Shown here one piece after another: positions 25,933 through 32,849 of a stretch of DNA of 64,000 bases. The translations under genes and the position numbers were made by a program. The notes beneath the pieces are model-generated. The model ran no database searches. It was not told the DNA's origin and saw only the letters and a program-made list of their open reading frames with translations. Location: the IMG/VR virus record IMGVR_UViG_3300031707_000001, positions 1-64,000 of that record; one strand, 5' to 3'. How positions within the stretch are numbered: the stretch's first letter is position 1; every line of letters starts with the position of its first letter. This stretch comes from a virus.

Positions 25933-26646
25933 ATGGAATCCGATACCATTGAGGAACTGTTGAAGAAAATGAAGGCCGCATCACTACCGCCAACTGCTGT
26001 ACAGGATATGGAACTGGTCTTAACTCTCAGAAAAAATATTATGTCTTTAGGATTGGATCCAATGCCTTTGAGTACGCTTGTTGAGGGTATTACAGACATA
26101 ATAAAGCGCTTGATGACATTGAGCAACGCTTTGAGTTCCATGATTGGTATTGTTATGGGACAAGCCGAAGATAAGAAAAAGGCCAAGGCGACTGTCAAAT
26201 TGGTGTTGGACACGGTTGATGTATTGATGAAGGACTTGTTGACTAAGACAGCTGAGCAGCTAAACGATTCCAAGCAGTTGGAATTGATTACACTGCCTTC
26301 CAATGTTGTATTCGAAGTGGAGAAATTGGTTGAGAGCGGTATGAGCCACTCGGAAGCAGCAGAGGCAGCTGTTAACAAATATGTGTCCGATCCTGGAAAA
26401 CATTTTGATGCTCTGATGGGATATTACAAGAGCAAGTACATGAGTAAGATCACCGAACGTGCCAACGAGTTAGGGAGTAAGCAAAGCCTTCCGCAGGATG
26501 CGGCACTTCTGCAAGCCATTGATGAAATCATCGACAATTCTGCAGTGCGGATCCGGCTGAAGGAGAAAGTGTATCTCATAGGCCTGGCCCAGCAAAGCGG
26601 AATACCTCCAGGGCTGATCCAAGGCATATTGGGGATGAAGCGGTAG
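25933..26646 (+). CDS. Hypothetical all-helical protein
   Basis: 237 residues, almost entirely amphipathic helix, with methionine-rich stretches. AAGGGG upstream. Function unknown; last gene before a tRNA-Gln pair. Confidence 0.7.
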   Translation: MESDTIEELLKKMKAASLPPTAVQDMELVLTLRKNIMSLGLDPMPLSTLVEGITDIIKRLMTLSNALSSMIGIVMGQAEDKKKAKATVKLVLDTVDVLMKDLLTKTAEQLNDSKQLELITLPSNVVFEVEKLVESGMSHSEAAEAAVNKYVSDPGKHFDALMGYYKSKYMSKITERANELGSKQSLPQDAALLQAIDEIIDNSAVRIRLKEKVYLIGLAQQSGIPPGLIQGILGMKR

Positions 26647-26689
26647 CTGATCCCCCGTGAAGTAATTGTGTGGTGTTGTCCTTTGGAGT

Positions 26690-26800
26690 TCAGGTTTGGT
26701 ACAGTATGGTCAGATGCGGTATGGGTTTGGTAAGGTAATGCTCAGCACGGTATCGGTTACGTAACACATGGTACCCTGTGGTATCGTTATGGTTTTGCTT
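26690..26800 (+). repeat. G/T-rich degenerate repeat tract
   Basis: The words GGTATGG, GGTATC and TGGTA recur about eight times in 110 bases between a gene end and the tRNA-Gln leader hairpin. The periodicity is irregular. No gene seen in 26647-26811. Confidence 0.4.
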
Positions 26801-26811
26801 GCCAATGGCAT

Positions 26812-26843
26812 GCCCCATCTGTTAGAGTGCTGGCAGATGGGGC
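26812..26843 (+). promoter_or_regulatory. Perfect 10-bp hairpin before tRNA-Gln
   Basis: GCCCCATCTG (26812-26821) pairs perfectly with CAGATGGGGC (26834-26843). It ends 5 bases before the tRNA and has no T run, so it more likely guides tRNA processing than termination. Confidence 0.55.
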
Positions 26844-26848
26844 ACCAT

Positions 26849-26922
26849 TGCCCCGTAGTGTATTAGCTGCACGAGACTCTCTGAAAGTCTTTGAGTTGGT
26901 GCAAATCCAGCCGGGGCAACCA
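26849..26922 (+). tRNA. tRNA-Gln (CTG)
   Basis: Acceptor TGCCCCG/CGGGGCA, D stem GTGT/GCAC, anticodon arm AGACT-CTCTGAA-AGTCT, T arm GTTGG-TGCAAAT-CCAGC, encoded CCA. The T loop starts TG instead of TT. Confidence 0.9.
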
Positions 26923-26923
26923 C

Positions 26924-26997
26924 GGAGCTGTAGTGTAATGGCAGCACAAGACCCTTTGGCGGTCTTGGTCTGGGTTCAAATCCTGGCAGCTCTACCA
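26924..26997 (+). tRNA. tRNA-Gln (TTG)
   Basis: Acceptor GGAGCTG/CAGCTCT (first pair G-U), anticodon arm AGACC-CTTTGGC-GGTCT, encoded CCA. One base after the preceding tRNA-Gln. Confidence 0.92.
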
Positions 26998-27009
26998 TCA
27001 CTTCAAAGC

Positions 27010-27048
27010 TTGACTGTGCAACCATCAATTTGATAATCTTCTTATATG
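27010..27048 (+). promoter_or_regulatory. Leaderless-type promoter of HNH gene
   Basis: TTGACT (27010-27015), 16-base spacer, GATAAT (27032-27037), 8 bases to the ATG. No ribosome binding site. Confidence 0.6.
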
Positions 27049-27564
27049 AAGACTAAAAATATTGATGGTAGGAATTTTGTGCAAACAAGATGTTCAGTAT
27101 GTGACAAGAAAATTTGGCGTCGTCGGTGGTTCTTGCAACATACAGAACAGAGGGTATGCGGGCCAATCTGTAAACATAAATTACAACAAACCGGGAAAAA
27201 GGTTCAATGTAAGTTGTGCAAAACTCTTGTATACAGGCCTGCAGCACAACTGGCTAAGAGCAAATACTATTTTTGTAGTGCTAGTTGCAGAGCCAAATAT
27301 TACAACGCCAAACGTACAGGTTGTTTGCATCCCGCCTATACCACAGGTGCGTGTACATTCAGACGGGAACTGCTACGCAAACAGGCTGGTACTTGTGGAA
27401 ATACCAGATGTCCTATCATGAAAGCCGGAATACATATTCCAAGATTTTTGCTAGAAGCACATCATTTGGATTCTGATCGAACAAATAACAATCTTAGCAA
27501 TGGACGAGCATACTGTACGTGGTGTCATAAACATTTAACTATAACTGGTAACTTGCCTACTTGA
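27046..27564 (+). CDS. HNH homing endonuclease with zinc-finger N-terminus
   Basis: 172 residues. Two N-terminal modules of the form CxxC...(F/V)CxxxC (CSVCDKK...CGPIC; CKLCKTL...FCSASC) precede an HNH domain with C residues at CGNTRC, LEAHHLDSDRTNNNLSN and YCTWCH. The finger modules resemble those in the endonucleases at 35.2 and 57.9 kb. Placed between tRNA-Gln and a tRNA-Met-like gene, and followed by its own terminator. Confidence 0.88.
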   Translation: MKTKNIDGRNFVQTRCSVCDKKIWRRRWFLQHTEQRVCGPICKHKLQQTGKKVQCKLCKTLVYRPAAQLAKSKYYFCSASCRAKYYNAKRTGCLHPAYTTGACTFRRELLRKQAGTCGNTRCPIMKAGIHIPRFLLEAHHLDSDRTNNNLSNGRAYCTWCHKHLTITGNLPT

Positions 27565-27596
27565 CAACCTATCGTTGTGTTGTTAGGTTGTTTATC
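27564..27596 (+). terminator. Terminator after HNH gene
   Basis: ACAACCTA (27564-27571) pairs with TAGGTTGT (27584-27591); TTATCT follows. The stem begins at the HNH stop codon. Confidence 0.6.
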
Positions 27597-27601
27597 TCGA
27601 C

Positions 27602-27672
27602 TGCGGGTGGGCCAGTGCTCATCTGAGGCTCATAACCTTGGTCGCTCGGGGCAGCACCGAGACCCGCTACCA
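27602..27672 (+). tRNA. tRNA-Met-like (CAT), aberrant D and T arms
   Basis: Acceptor GCGGGT/ACCCGC with a U1-U72 mismatch, A73 and CCA. Anticodon stem TGAGG/CCTTG with loop CTCATAA (CAT). T stem CTCGG/CCGAG is good, but its loop is GGCAGCA, lacking TTC. The D region is only about 15 bases without a normal GG. It may be an initiator-like, heavily diverged or dead tRNA. Confidence 0.6.
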
Positions 27673-27704
27673 ACCCCCTTCAAAAACTAACGAAAGGACG
27701 AAGT

Positions 27705-28160
27705 ATGTCTGATTTAAGTGAGTACTATATTGACGTATCAGGAACAGTACATATCGACGTGGGTGGTCAAACATTCACGGCCGATCACGATATAGAATTA
27801 ACGTTGAGTGATTTGATCGACGATTTCAGAGATCAAATAGAGCTTGATGTCATTCACGATTTCATCGAAGAACTAGATAATGCACAAAGTGATATGGACT
27901 TCAGTGTAAAGCTCTTCAAAACCATTGCCAAGGGCATCATTACAGAATTTCCCGAGAAAGCTGACGAGCTTAATCACCTAATCGATCGCTTTGACGAAAT
28001 TGTAAAGGTAGAACTACATGAGGAACCTGAAAGCGATGAACAAACTGATAATCCGTTAAATACGGAAGATCCCATCGTTGACGACATACCTAAAAAATCC
28101 GACGCTGTCGAGAGCGATGGTGTGATAACTCCAACCGTTCTCAGACCGGTAGGTTTTTAG
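27705..28160 (+). CDS. Acidic hypothetical protein
   Basis: 151 residues, strongly acidic, with a disordered Glu/Asp-rich tail after residue 105. GAAAGGA upstream. Could be a protein-binding or DNA-mimic type protein, but no family is recognised. Confidence 0.7.
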   Translation: MSDLSEYYIDVSGTVHIDVGGQTFTADHDIELTLSDLIDDFRDQIELDVIHDFIEELDNAQSDMDFSVKLFKTIAKGIITEFPEKADELNHLIDRFDEIVKVELHEEPESDEQTDNPLNTEDPIVDDIPKKSDAVESDGVITPTVLRPVGF

Positions 28161-28186
28161 TTTTAACAGTAAGTGAAAGGAGTGAT

Positions 28187-28486
28187 ATGGCATTGGTTAT
28201 CTATCCAGACGGCAAACAACAATTTGTGGAGCTGTCGAATGAACAAAACCTTCGAGTAACAGAGCTAGCAAAGTTATTCGAGGGGGAAGCGCCACAAGTA
28301 GCAGGAACAACGGGAGACGGTAAAAAGATATCTCCTACTTCTATGGCCTATCGCTTGAAATTTGTTCAGGCAGTATATATGGAAACGGGGTCAGGCAAAG
28401 CTATGAACAAAGCCGCAGAAAAATTCTGTGGAATACCAAACTACAAAGGCCAAATGGCCTTTTTGAGAAAGGAAGAAGTCATATAA
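28187..28486 (+). CDS. Hypothetical protein
   Basis: 99 residues, AAAGGAG upstream. Mixed fold, no motif. The next gene starts at its last base. Confidence 0.7.
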   Translation: MALVIYPDGKQQFVELSNEQNLRVTELAKLFEGEAPQVAGTTGDGKKISPTSMAYRLKFVQAVYMETGSGKAMNKAAEKFCGIPNYKGQMAFLRKEEVI

Positions 28487-28818
28487 TGGCTAAGTTAATA
28501 ATGTCAGATGGGTTGGCAAGCGATCTGGCTATACCTGCAGATTATCCTGGAACAGTGTTGGAAAAAGCAATAGGTGGGCACGGATATATTGTTGCCGTGA
28601 TGCCTGCATCGTTAGCGGAAAAATCGGGATATGTCTATGCTTGCTTTCTTACGGCAGCGCATGATAAGCCCAAAAATCTGCGGGCTGACATTTGGATGGG
28701 CCATGGAACAGTAAATGGCCCAGTAGTTTTCCTTGCAGAATCCGAACTGTACGGATTGGTTGGGGAAAAGAAGGTCGAACTTATCGAAAAGTTGTTGGAA
28801 AAGAATAGAAACGGTTAG
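28486..28818 (+). CDS. Hypothetical protein
   Basis: 110 residues directly coupled to the previous gene. Hydrophobic beta pattern followed by a charged helix. Not recognised. Confidence 0.7.
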   Translation: MAKLIMSDGLASDLAIPADYPGTVLEKAIGGHGYIVAVMPASLAEKSGYVYACFLTAAHDKPKNLRADIWMGHGTVNGPVVFLAESELYGLVGEKKVELIEKLLEKNRNG

Positions 28819-28848
28819 TTAACAAACAGTAAGCGAAGGAGTAAGCAA

Positions 28849-29322
28849 GTGAGTAAGAACGTGTTCCCGGTAGATATCTTCCAGCATTACTACCTGCATG
28901 ACAAAGCAGGTCAGCCGCTGGCAGTGGTTGCAATTGGTGTCGGATCCGAAGCCGGCAAAATAGTCCGAGGCATTTCCATTCGCTCTGATATGGATGCTTG
29001 GGATCGTGTGAAAGGCCGCAAACGAGCCGTAGGTCGCTGCCGCAAGGCGTTGGCCACGAAGAAGTGCGCTGATCCGATAAACCTGGCGAGGAAGCGGGTT
29101 GTGCCGTCCATAGAGGCATTTATTGCACTCTACGGAGATGAGTACTTCGTGGTGGCAGCCGAAATCGGATATAATGCAGTCGTTAAGACCGGCTACGATG
29201 TCCCTCCGACGGACAGAGAAGAAAAGATCCTGGCCATGCTAGTAAAGCGATTGACACCAAAACCCGAGCCTGTGCAGGTGGTGGACGATCTCGATAGCAG
29301 CGGCGAACCGAAGCATGCATGA
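28849..29322 (+). CDS. Hypothetical protein
   Basis: 157 residues from a GTG start with AAGGAG upstream. A basic central segment (VKGRKRAVGRCRKALATKK). ATGA coupling to the next gene. No family. Confidence 0.7.
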   Translation: MSKNVFPVDIFQHYYLHDKAGQPLAVVAIGVGSEAGKIVRGISIRSDMDAWDRVKGRKRAVGRCRKALATKKCADPINLARKRVVPSIEAFIALYGDEYFVVAAEIGYNAVVKTGYDVPPTDREEKILAMLVKRLTPKPEPVQVVDDLDSSGEPKHA

Positions 29323-29705
29323 ACCTTAAAGAGGCGATTGATCGCCAGGTCAAGGAATACAAGGCTATTCGTGGATGCGATCCTGACGTGCTGTATATGA
29401 CCGAAACTGCGTTCCTGTATCTGCTCATGCAGCTACACGACGAATTCAAAGACGGTCCGCATTGTACCCTGATCAACGATGCCGTTCGGCAGGGTGCAGT
29501 GCATACAGCACGGCGGGTGCGTTTCATGAATATGAGAATCTCCATCAAGGAAGAGTCCTCGAAGAGTTTCTATGTTCGGCAGAATGCTGAACTGGATGAC
29601 GGAAAAGGACTTGAACTGTCGAAGAAGAGCAAATCGCTTTTTGGTGAAATATTTGGACGTGGAGGCCTATTCGACAAAATTTTCGGGGGTGGAAAATATG
29701 AGTAG
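29319..29705 (+). CDS. Hypothetical protein, glycine-rich end
   Basis: 128 residues; helical N-terminal part, then a basic and glycine/phenylalanine-rich tail (IFGRGGLFDKIFGGG). Not recognised. Confidence 0.7.
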   Translation: MNLKEAIDRQVKEYKAIRGCDPDVLYMTETAFLYLLMQLHDEFKDGPHCTLINDAVRQGAVHTARRVRFMNMRISIKEESSKSFYVRQNAELDDGKGLELSKKSKSLFGEIFGRGGLFDKIFGGGKYE

Positions 29706-29916
29706 GCTATTGGCAATTGGAGTGGCTGCTCAGAGTTGGTTTGGCAACAACTTGCGGCAAATCAATGAATGTTTTGATCAAGGCTGTCCTCATGGTGGGG
29801 TAACTGATCTACGTAAGTCTTTGAGTTATTGCCTCCAGAGTGCAGAGCCCGGTTTGACCAAGACTGAATTGGACATGCTGATAAAGATCGAACTATCGGA
29901 GTCCTCTGATGATTAA
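29698..29916 (+). CDS. Small hypothetical protein
   Basis: 72 residues from the ATG at 29698 inside the previous gene's end. Helical. Overlaps the next gene by 8 bases. Confidence 0.65.
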   Translation: MSRLLAIGVAAQSWFGNNLRQINECFDQGCPHGGVTDLRKSLSYCLQSAEPGLTKTELDMLIKIELSESSDD

Positions 29917-30181
29917 AGAAAAAACAGAAATATTTGTCGTACAACGATATCGAAGTATGGATCATCGTTGGCTTTATGTGATAGCAAGTTGGGGGTTGCC
30001 TGGGGCCACAAGAGTCTGTCGCAAGCTTCAACAGGGAAATCCAGTACCGTTACTGAGAATAGTCAGGTATGTAAAATCTGTTGTTATTGAATATCCAACC
30101 CGAAAAGAAGCGAGGCACTGCAAATCATGCAAACAGAAGTGTCAATGCACCCCTGCGAACCGAAGCTCTCGGAACTGCTGA
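29909..30181 (+). CDS. Small cysteine-containing protein
   Basis: 90 residues. Basic; CKSCKQKCQC near the end may bind metal, but this part overlaps the next small gene in another frame. Moderate support. Confidence 0.55.
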   Translation: MIKEKTEIFVVQRYRSMDHRWLYVIASWGLPGATRVCRKLQQGNPVPLLRIVRYVKSVVIEYPTRKEARHCKSCKQKCQCTPANRSSRNC

Positions 30182-30300
30182 AGATCCAGCGTGAACTGTT
30201 CGTGGAGCCCAGCACCGACGAGAACATGAAGAAACTCCAGGCAATCAAAGGCCAGATCGAACGGCACGTTGCGGCCGGCGAGAAGATGGAATCCGTATAA
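30127..30300 (+). CDS. Very small helical protein
   Basis: 57 residues, GAGGC upstream. Composition (LSELLKIQRELF, ENMKKLQAIKGQIERHV) is a credible two-helix protein. Its stop abuts the first copy of the duplicated RNA element. Confidence 0.55.
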   Translation: MQTEVSMHPCEPKLSELLKIQRELFVEPSTDENMKKLQAIKGQIERHVAAGEKMESV

Positions 30301-30402
30301 ACGTCAATGGTGGATCGTTCAGCCGTTGGCCCGGCCGGTACCACGGCTGAAAGGTGAGGGTTTAGAGCCACTCACCAACTCTACTAACGTGGGGATGGTT
30401 TA
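30300..30402 (+). ncRNA. Duplicated structured RNA element, copy 1
   Basis: 103 nt, 98 identical to copy 2 at 30885. Hairpins TCAGCC..GGCTGA enclosing GCCG-GTACCA-CGGC, and GGTGAG..CTCACC with loop word TAGAG that can pair with a downstream CTCTA (pseudoknot). Lies between a small gene and tRNA-Asn. Unknown class. Confidence 0.65.
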
Positions 30403-30449
30403 AGGATTGCTTCTGATTGCCAAGTGTGGTTGAATATTTGTGGACAGAT

Positions 30450-30536
30450 TCGGGAGTCGCCTAATGGTCTGGCAGCGGCCTGTTAAGCCGCCGCTGCGGA
30501 AGCAGCCTGCAGGTTCGAATCCTGCCTCCCGAGCCA
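30450..30536 (+). tRNA. tRNA-Asn (GTT) with long variable arm
   Basis: Acceptor TCGGGAG/CTCCCGA, G73, CCA. Anticodon arm GCGGC-CTGTTAA-GCCGC. The variable region holds a 5-bp hairpin GCTGC-GGAA-GCAGC, a class II feature normally limited to Leu, Ser and Tyr tRNAs. D stem of 3 bp (GCC/GGC). U1-A72 and G73 match Asn tRNAs. Confidence 0.88.
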
Positions 30537-30537
30537 C

Positions 30538-30612
30538 GTCCCCATAGACTAGCGGTTAGGTCATCGCCCTTTCACGGCGATCGGGGGAGTTCGAATCTCC
30601 CTGGGGACACCA
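30538..30612 (+). tRNA. tRNA-Glu (TTC)
   Basis: Acceptor GTCCCCA/TGGGGAC, anticodon arm TCGCC-CTTTCAC-GGCGA, T arm GGGAG-TTCGAAT-CTCCC, encoded CCA. Two bases after tRNA-Asn. Confidence 0.93.
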
Positions 30613-30628
30613 GTTTCGAAGGAGCATT

Positions 30629-30859
30629 ATGGTTGGTCAAGGCACGCAATCAGCATCGCATGAATACGTCGTGGGTCCCGATACAAGTACGGCGCCTACA
30701 GTTGATGGATGTACAATAACGTTTACGATCGATCCGGTAAAGCTATCGGTGGACAAAGCCGAAGCTGAAGCAAAGCGGCGCCAAGAAAACATAGAGCACG
30801 AACGCAAGGTTTGGCAGGAGCGGCGAAAAGCACTTCGAAAACTCTCGAAGATTTCATGA
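30629..30859 (+). CDS. Small hypothetical protein
   Basis: 76 residues, AAGGAG upstream. Polar N-terminal part, then a strongly charged helix (KAEAEAKRRQENIEHERK). Lies between tRNA-Glu and RNA element copy 2. Confidence 0.65.
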   Translation: MVGQGTQSASHEYVVGPDTSTAPTVDGCTITFTIDPVKLSVDKAEAEAKRRQENIEHERKVWQERRKALRKLSKIS

Positions 30860-30884
30860 TCGAAAGTTAGCAAACATGTATATT

Positions 30885-30987
30885 AACGTCAACGGTGGAT
30901 CGTTCAGCCGTTGGCCCAGCCAGTACCTTGGCTGAAAGGTGAGGGTTTAGAGCCACTCACCAACTCTACTAACGTGGGGATGGTTTA
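30885..30987 (+). ncRNA. Duplicated structured RNA element, copy 2
   Basis: Same 103-nt element as at 30300. The inner hairpin reads GCCA-GTACCT-TGGC, a compensatory change from GCCG/CGGC in copy 1. Flanked by ACATGTATA on both sides (30874 and 30986), which could be a target duplication or extra pairing. Confidence 0.65.
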
Positions 30988-31004
30988 CATGTATAGTTAC
31001 TGTT

Positions 31005-31199
31005 ATGGAACAGCACATACATTGCTTTGAGCACGTCTTCGGCCGGTGTGATCGTTGTCGGTCGAACAAGGACACTGATTTCAAGAATCAGGATTGTTCG
31101 AATTTTAAGCCTGTGCTTGTTGTCGATAAATCAGAGAACCGCTATGCTGTCGTTACTTACAATACTGATCATACTGTGTCTAATTCTCCTGTTCAATAA
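31005..31199 (+). CDS. Small cysteine/histidine protein
   Basis: 64 residues with HCFEHVFGRCDRC and a later DCSNF, a likely zinc site. No ribosome binding site; starts 18 bases after RNA element copy 2. Moderate support. Confidence 0.5.
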   Translation: MEQHIHCFEHVFGRCDRCRSNKDTDFKNQDCSNFKPVLVVDKSENRYAVVTYNTDHTVSNSPVQ

Positions 31200-31226
31200 T
31201 CCCAACACACCGAAACAATCTTGAAT

Positions 31227-31303
31227 GGGGGCGTAACTCAACTGGTTAGAGTGCCACTCTGATACGGTGGATGTTATAGGTTCAACTCCTGTCGCCCCTA
31301 CCA
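31227..31303 (+). tRNA. tRNA-Ile (GAT)
   Basis: Acceptor GGGGGCG/CGCCCCT, anticodon arm CCACT-CTGATAC-GGTGG, T arm ATAGG-TTCAACT-CCTGT, encoded CCA. Confidence 0.92.
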
Positions 31304-31388
31304 TTTCCCTGTGGCTGAGCCAGGACGAGCAGGCGATTGTAGTGCCACGGGGTACGGGGCAGCTCGACCCCGTCTATTGGAGGGTTGT

Positions 31389-32231
31389 ATGCTTTACATT
31401 GCAACCGTGCATCACCATAGCCAGGTATGGGTTGGATTGCAGCTACGTTTTCTTCTGGCCAATACCCATGTGCCTTTCAAGATCTTTGCTGTCTGTAACG
31501 GAGTAGAACCCGGGTTGATGGTAAAGTTTGGTATGGTTTATCGTACAAAGTTTCGAAGCACGGGTTCCCAGAATCACGCCGAGAATCTAAACTTCTTGGG
31601 TCGTGAGATCCTGCGGGAAGCCAAGCCGGACGATCGCATTATTTTTATGGATAGTGATGCTTTTCCCGTCAGTCCGGAATGGTTGGCTAAGTTGGATAAG
31701 TGGTTAACTGAGACGCCGCTTGCGGCAGCCAGACGTGACCAAGGACCCAGCCCAATGATACCTCATCCTTCGTTTTGTGCTACAACGGCTGCATTCTGGA
31801 AAAAGCTTCCAGGTGATTGGTTACCCTCACCGCATAAGCTAATCGATGGCACCTTAGTTGATGATACTGGAAGCAAGCTCTACAGACGTTTGGTTGAGCA
31901 TTCCATATCGTGGCGAGCGATACGTAAAACCAATCATGTATTTGATCCACACCCAACAAAATTCTCGCTATATGGGGATGTAATTTACCACGACGGCGCC
32001 GGATCCAGAACCGGATATCCAGACATGAATTCTGGTGGAAGTATGAGCTTGTATGTCCGTTTGCTTTCCGATATCATGTTGCGGTTAATGGATGACCATA
32101 GCGATTTCTATCAACTATTTACGAACGGAAAATACCTGGACGCAGTAAGGCAAGCTGCACACAAAAAAGGAATACCCGATGAGCTTTTTAGGACCTATGT
32201 CAAAAAAGAGACTACTGAAGGGCCTCGATGA
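31389..32231 (+). CDS. GT-A glycosyltransferase-like protein
   Basis: 280 residues from the ATG at 31389 (TTGGAGGG upstream); the longer frame would read through a stem-rich leader. RIIFMDSDAFPV near residue 87 is the DxD metal/nucleotide-sugar motif of GT-A folds; HPSFCATTAAFW and a C-terminal VIYHDGAGSR fit the acceptor side. It probably transfers a sugar from UDP- or similar donors. With the GT-B enzyme at 10.2 kb it may modify DNA, virion or host surface. Confidence 0.75.
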   Translation: MLYIATVHHHSQVWVGLQLRFLLANTHVPFKIFAVCNGVEPGLMVKFGMVYRTKFRSTGSQNHAENLNFLGREILREAKPDDRIIFMDSDAFPVSPEWLAKLDKWLTETPLAAARRDQGPSPMIPHPSFCATTAAFWKKLPGDWLPSPHKLIDGTLVDDTGSKLYRRLVEHSISWRAIRKTNHVFDPHPTKFSLYGDVIYHDGAGSRTGYPDMNSGGSMSLYVRLLSDIMLRLMDDHSDFYQLFTNGKYLDAVRQAAHKKGIPDELFRTYVKKETTEGPR

Positions 32232-32379
32232 GCAGATCGAGAACAGGAAGTACGATCTGACGGATACCATGCTGTCTCACGAGCCACTTCTGGATAGAGA
32301 GGCTGTGATTAAAACCCTGAAATCCGAGATCGCCCAGATGCGACAATTGAGAGACAGCCTGGAACCGCTTCTTGAATGA
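32179..32379 (+). CDS. Small coiled-coil protein
   Basis: 66 residues, starting 53 bases inside the glycosyltransferase gene after AAAGGA. Mostly charged helix with heptads. Its stop ends at the tRNA-Ile start. Confidence 0.6.
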   Translation: MSFLGPMSKKRLLKGLDEQIENRKYDLTDTMLSHEPLLDREAVIKTLKSEIAQMRQLRDSLEPLLE

Positions 32380-32455
32380 GGGCGGGTAGCTCAACGGTAA
32401 GAGCAGGGTGCTTATAACGCCAAGGTCGAAGGTTCAACTCCTTCTCCGCCTACCA
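32380..32455 (+). tRNA. tRNA-Ile (TAT)
   Basis: Acceptor GGGCGGG/TCCGCCT, D arm GCTC..GAGC, anticodon loop CTTATAA in a 4-bp stem with a 27-43 mismatch, T arm GAAGG-TTCAACT-CCTTC, encoded CCA. Reads AUA. Confidence 0.88.
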
Positions 32456-32475
32456 GCTTACGAAAGGACAAAGCT

Positions 32476-32643
32476 ATGTCTAAAACGGTTATTAAGATAC
32501 ATCCCATATCGCAAGGTATATCGTTTGGAGCTGCATTGGCTTTGGTGTTGAGCTATACAACACACCATTCCATTTTGTGGGCCATCGTGAACGGCTTTTT
32601 CGGATGGTTCTACGTTATCTACTGGGCGCTTAAATTTGGATGA
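32476..32643 (+). CDS. Small two-helix membrane protein
   Basis: 55 residues, GAAAGGA upstream. Two hydrophobic segments (ISFGAALALVLSY and ILWAIVNGFFGWFYVIYWAL) predict two membrane passes. A small phage membrane protein of unknown role. Confidence 0.7.
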   Translation: MSKTVIKIHPISQGISFGAALALVLSYTTHHSILWAIVNGFFGWFYVIYWALKFG

Positions 32644-32645
32644 AA

Positions 32646-32752
32646 ACAGGAAGGTGCTTCGGCAACGAGCACACAGGGTGAATCAACACCGTCATGCGCC
32701 GGCGAGTCTGCTCTCTTGGGTCCGGCGCCATAATAGAGGGCAGGCTTCCTGT
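32646..32752 (+). ncRNA. Multi-helix structured RNA with closing stem
   Basis: ACAGGAAG (32646-32653) pairs with CTTCCTGT (32745-32752), enclosing GTGCT/AGCAC, GGTG/CACC and GCGCCGG/CCGGCGC hairpins; a CTGCTCTCT/AGAGGGCAG pairing is an alternative. Ends six bases before tRNA-Lys. No family recognised. Confidence 0.6.
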
Positions 32753-32758
32753 GCCTTT

Positions 32759-32834
32759 GGGGGTGTGACGCAATGGGCAGCGTACCAGGTTTTTACCCTG
32801 GGAGTTAAGAGTTCGAGTCTCTTCGCCCCTACCA
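32759..32834 (+). tRNA. tRNA-Lys (TTT)
   Basis: Acceptor GGGGGTG/CGCCCCT, anticodon arm CCAGG-TTTTTAC-CCTGG, T arm AAGAG-TTCGAGT-CTCTT, encoded CCA. Confidence 0.92.
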
Positions 32835-32849
32835 ACAACGGAGGTATAG

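Noticed and set aside
31304-31388. Extra tRNA after tRNA-Ile
   Set aside because: GTGGC/GCCAC and ACGGGG/CCCCGT hairpins exist, but there is no acceptor stem, TTC loop or anticodon arm.
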